This document shows positions 61,201-64,000 of a DNA stretch of 64,000 nt, piece after piece. Made by a program: the position numbers and the translations under genes. The stretch's first letter is position 1, and every line of letters starts with the position of its first letter. Origin of the DNA: Hyaloscypha bicolor E (Eukaryota > Ascomycota > Leotiomycetes > Helotiales > Hyaloscyphaceae); the NCBI RefSeq assembly GCF_002865645.1, contig NW_020194519.1, positions 366,378 through 430,377 on the forward strand, given 5' to 3'. The notes below the pieces were generated by a model, which saw only the letters and a list, made by a program, of their open reading frames with translations, had not been told where the DNA came from and did not search any database.

Positions 61201-64000
61201 AGAATTAATAAATAATACTAAAATTTAGCTATAAATAATATTTCTATTAATATTATAATAGATTTCTTATTAAGAAAAAAGAGAAAAGAAATAGAAATAA
61301 CTAAAGAAGTTTTCTAAAAATAAATTAGAATAAAAGAAAAGCTATTTTATATAAGAGGCTAGAAGAATACTATTTTAAGAAATAATAAATAAGAAAATAG
61401 CCTAGCTAAAAATATAGATATTAATACTTCCGGAAATAAACTAGACGAATTAGAAATCTAATATATTCTTAATTATAATAAATATAGGATTCCTGAAATT
61501 AATAATATTTTAATAAGGCTATTAAAGAAAGTAATTATTTTATTTTTTAAAGACTTAGAAAGAAATAAGAATATTTATTAATATTTTAAAGATACTAGAT
61601 TTAGTTATTATACTTTAGAACTAATAAATTAAGAATAATATTTCCTATCTTATTATTTTATAAATAGGAAATACTATTATATTAAATATAATTAAATATA
61701 CTAGAAGATTTATAGAACTAGTAGCTATAACTTATATAATAAATAGAATATTTAAGGAATTAGAAATACTAGTTTAAATACCTAATACTAATAGAATTAT
61801 TTAATTTAAAGATAATAGTATTAATATTCGAATATTACTAGCTTATAAATATATTATATAATTTTTATATTTCCGATTTATATTTTAAGAACTTTAAAGA
61901 AGTATTAAATATAAAGAAATAATTAATACTAGAGCTAAAGTTAGTATTTTTCTCGAAAAGATCTCTAGAAATATTAATAAAATAATATATAATATTATAA
62001 ATTATTAAATATTTATTATTATTAGAGTAGAATTTGAATTTATAGGAATAATAAAGTTTAAAGCTAAGATTATAAATAAAATAGGATATAAAGATATATT
62101 TTTCCTAGTTAAAGAAGCTTTAAAAATCCTATTTAATTAATTATTTTTAGTAAAAATAAAAATAAAAATTATATATAAAAGTAATAGTTTATAAGATAGA
62201 AGATTTACTAATTCTAAAAATAACTAGAATATCTATATTATTATAATTATTTTATTTTTAAAGAATACTAGAAAGTAAAAGAAAATAATAGTTTAAAAGT
62301 ATTAAGCTTTTAAAATTAAAGAATTAAGTAATATAAAGCAGGAAACTAAAAGTAAAAAAGAAAAATAGAGTCTAGTATTATAATTAGTAATAATATTAGA
62401 GAAAATAGAAAGATATTAGGATTTCTTATAGATTTTTTTATTTTGGATTTAGAAGTTTAGGAAATTAATAATATTTTTAGAGAAACTAAAATAGAAAAAG
62501 CTCTAATTAGAATATTATTAAAAGTAATTCCGGATTTAATAAAAAAAGGAATAAAAAGAATATTAAATAAAAATATTTCTAAAGAAAAAATAAAGTAGTA
62601 TTTCCTAATAATAAAGAAATATATTTCTAAAATAAAAAAATATAGAACCTAAAACTAGAAAGAATTCTGGAATATATAAGAGCTTAAAAAAGATATATTA
62701 AAATACTAGATAAAAAGATAATTTTTATATTTAACTAAAAAGAAGCTAAATAGAAAAATTATAAATTCCGGAAATTAGATAAAAAAAGTATTAGAAAAAA
62801 TAGCTATAGCTCTTAAAAAAAAAATTTATAGTTTATTTCTAGTTATAAAAATATATAAAATAAAAAATAAGAAGATTTAACTAGTAAATATTAATAATAG
62901 AATTAGAAAAGGCTCTAGTAAATATCCGAACTAGTTTAAAAGATCTAAAGCTAGAAAATATAAGAATTACTTTTTACTAAAAATATTAGTTATTCTAAAA
63001 AGTTTATAACTTATTTCGGAATATCTTAAATAATTAAATATTAGTAATTAGCTCTAGAAAAAAAATTAGTTATATTTTAAGAATTAATAATTAATTAAGA
63101 AAATATAATTATATTTAATTAGAAAGAAATAAGAAAAGTTTATAAAAATATTAGCCTATTTATTTTAATTAAGACTATTAAGTATAAAGCCTAGTAAAAG
63201 AATAATTTCCTATATTCTAAAGCTCTAATACTAGTAATAATAAAAATACTATTAAAATATCTAAATTATAAAGTTTTTAAGAAATATAATAAATTATATT
63301 AAGATTTATAATTCTTAATTATAAAAAAGATTACTAGAACTTATAGACTAATTAATACTATTATAAAAATAAATTAGTAACTTTATAAAATACTAACTTA
63401 TTTTTATTTACTAATAAAATCTCGGAAAAATTTATTAAATATATTTATATTTCTTTAATTAATTTCTTTTCTAGATATAATTAACTTATACTAGATTTTT
63501 ATAATAAAAGTTTAATTATATTTATAATATTTCTAGAATTATTAAGAATAATTATATTATTATAGGAAGCTACTAATTTTATTATATAATTTATATAAGT
63601 TATTATAATTATTCTAAATAATCTATTTCCCAAAATTACTATATTATTTATTAATAATATTAGAATTAAAGAATCTTATATAAACTATAATAAGTAGCTT
63701 ATTTTATCTATTATTTAATATTTTATATTTAAATATTTTTAAAATCTAGATATAACCTTAAATAAAATTAAATAAGCTAGAACTAATATTAGAGAAAAGT
63801 TTTAGTTTTATTATAATAATATAATTATTATTAGCTTTATTTATAAAGTATTTAAAAGAAGCCTTTTAAGTTTAGGAATTAGCTAAAAGTCTTAAATAGA
63901 AATATTATAATAATATAATAAAAATAAAGTATTTTATTAGAATTATTAATTTATTATTATATTTAATTAAAGGCTTTTATAATTATTACCTAAATTATTT
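58293..64000 (+). mobile_element. RIP-degraded element, right arm, runs off the window
   Basis: Plus-oriented partner of the left arm at 45,125-50,836. It opens with the LTR-like block (58,330-58,600, shared with 1,381-1,720). After about 59,550 one frame reads like a retroelement gag: a run around 59,780-59,900 gives YYINNLGNYQETKFFKALLK, and stops elsewhere fall where Trp or Gln may have stood. A Cys-rich stretch may have lain near 60,760-60,900. I cannot name the family; an LTR retroelement is my best guess. The 3' end lies outside the window. Confidence 0.65.

Noticed and set aside
1..64000. Telomere repeats or a centromere core
   Set aside because: No TTAGGG-type arrays are present. The AT-richness is explained by RIP of identifiable transposons, so no centromere claim can be supported.

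Overview
The window reads as a stretch of filamentous ascomycete (Pezizomycotina) genome with a two-speed structure. Islands of ordinary base composition (about 2.3-21.9 kb and 27.3-28.9 kb) carry intron-containing genes with short GT...AG introns of 42-60 nt. They sit in very AT-rich, TpA-rich blocks (1-2.3, 22.0-27.3, 28.9-64.0 kb) in which transposon reading frames are filled with TAG/TAA where Trp or Gln is expected. That pattern is the known signature of repeat-induced point mutation (RIP). I see no tRNA, rRNA, CRISPR array, bacterial-type operon or essential housekeeping gene.

Layout. 1-2.3 kb: RIP-degraded repeats. 2.96-3.24 kb: N-terminal piece of a HET (heterokaryon incompatibility) gene, cut off inside the domain. 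3.5-5.6 kb: small non-autonomous elements, one with TA and one with TAA target-site duplications, plus short dispersed repeats. 6.46-8.8 kb (minus): RIP-damaged pseudogene of a DUF6536-type membrane protein. 10.17-13.44 kb (minus): a protein kinase fused, through three introns, to an array of eleven TPR units, 1034 aa as read here. 14.06-16.31 kb (minus): a six-exon CorA-like gene with three in-frame stops, all in its first exon. 17.58-20.47 kb (plus): a two-exon protein with an apparently complete kinase domain followed by a degenerate, pseudokinase-like one. 21.07-21.33 kb: second copy of the TAA-type MITE. 21.90-27.31 kb and 28.89-34.61 kb: two copies of one hAT-type transposon in opposite orientation, each with its own 8-bp target duplication. 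27.39-28.89 kb, between them: the C-terminal part of another HET gene. The second hAT copy landed in its last codons, and the remaining tail of the gene is readable at 34,614-34,658. 35.24-37.67 kb: a TIR transposon with TA duplication. 39.1-40.8 kb (minus): remains of a pogo/Fot1-type transposase. 50.97-57.89 kb: a complete-length Ty1/copia element (171-bp LTRs, 5-bp duplication). It lies between two inverted copies of another RIP-degraded element (at least 45.1-50.8 and 58.3-64.0 kb).

The recognisable non-transposon genes are two HET pieces, two multi-domain kinases and a CorA-like membrane protein. All belong to expanded, fast-turnover families that in fungi are linked to non-self recognition, signalling and programmed cell death. 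I therefore read the window as an accessory, probably recombination-poor or subtelomeric, gene graveyard and nursery. The two intact kinase genes are the only ones that look functional. That joint interpretation is inference from gene content, not something the sequence proves.
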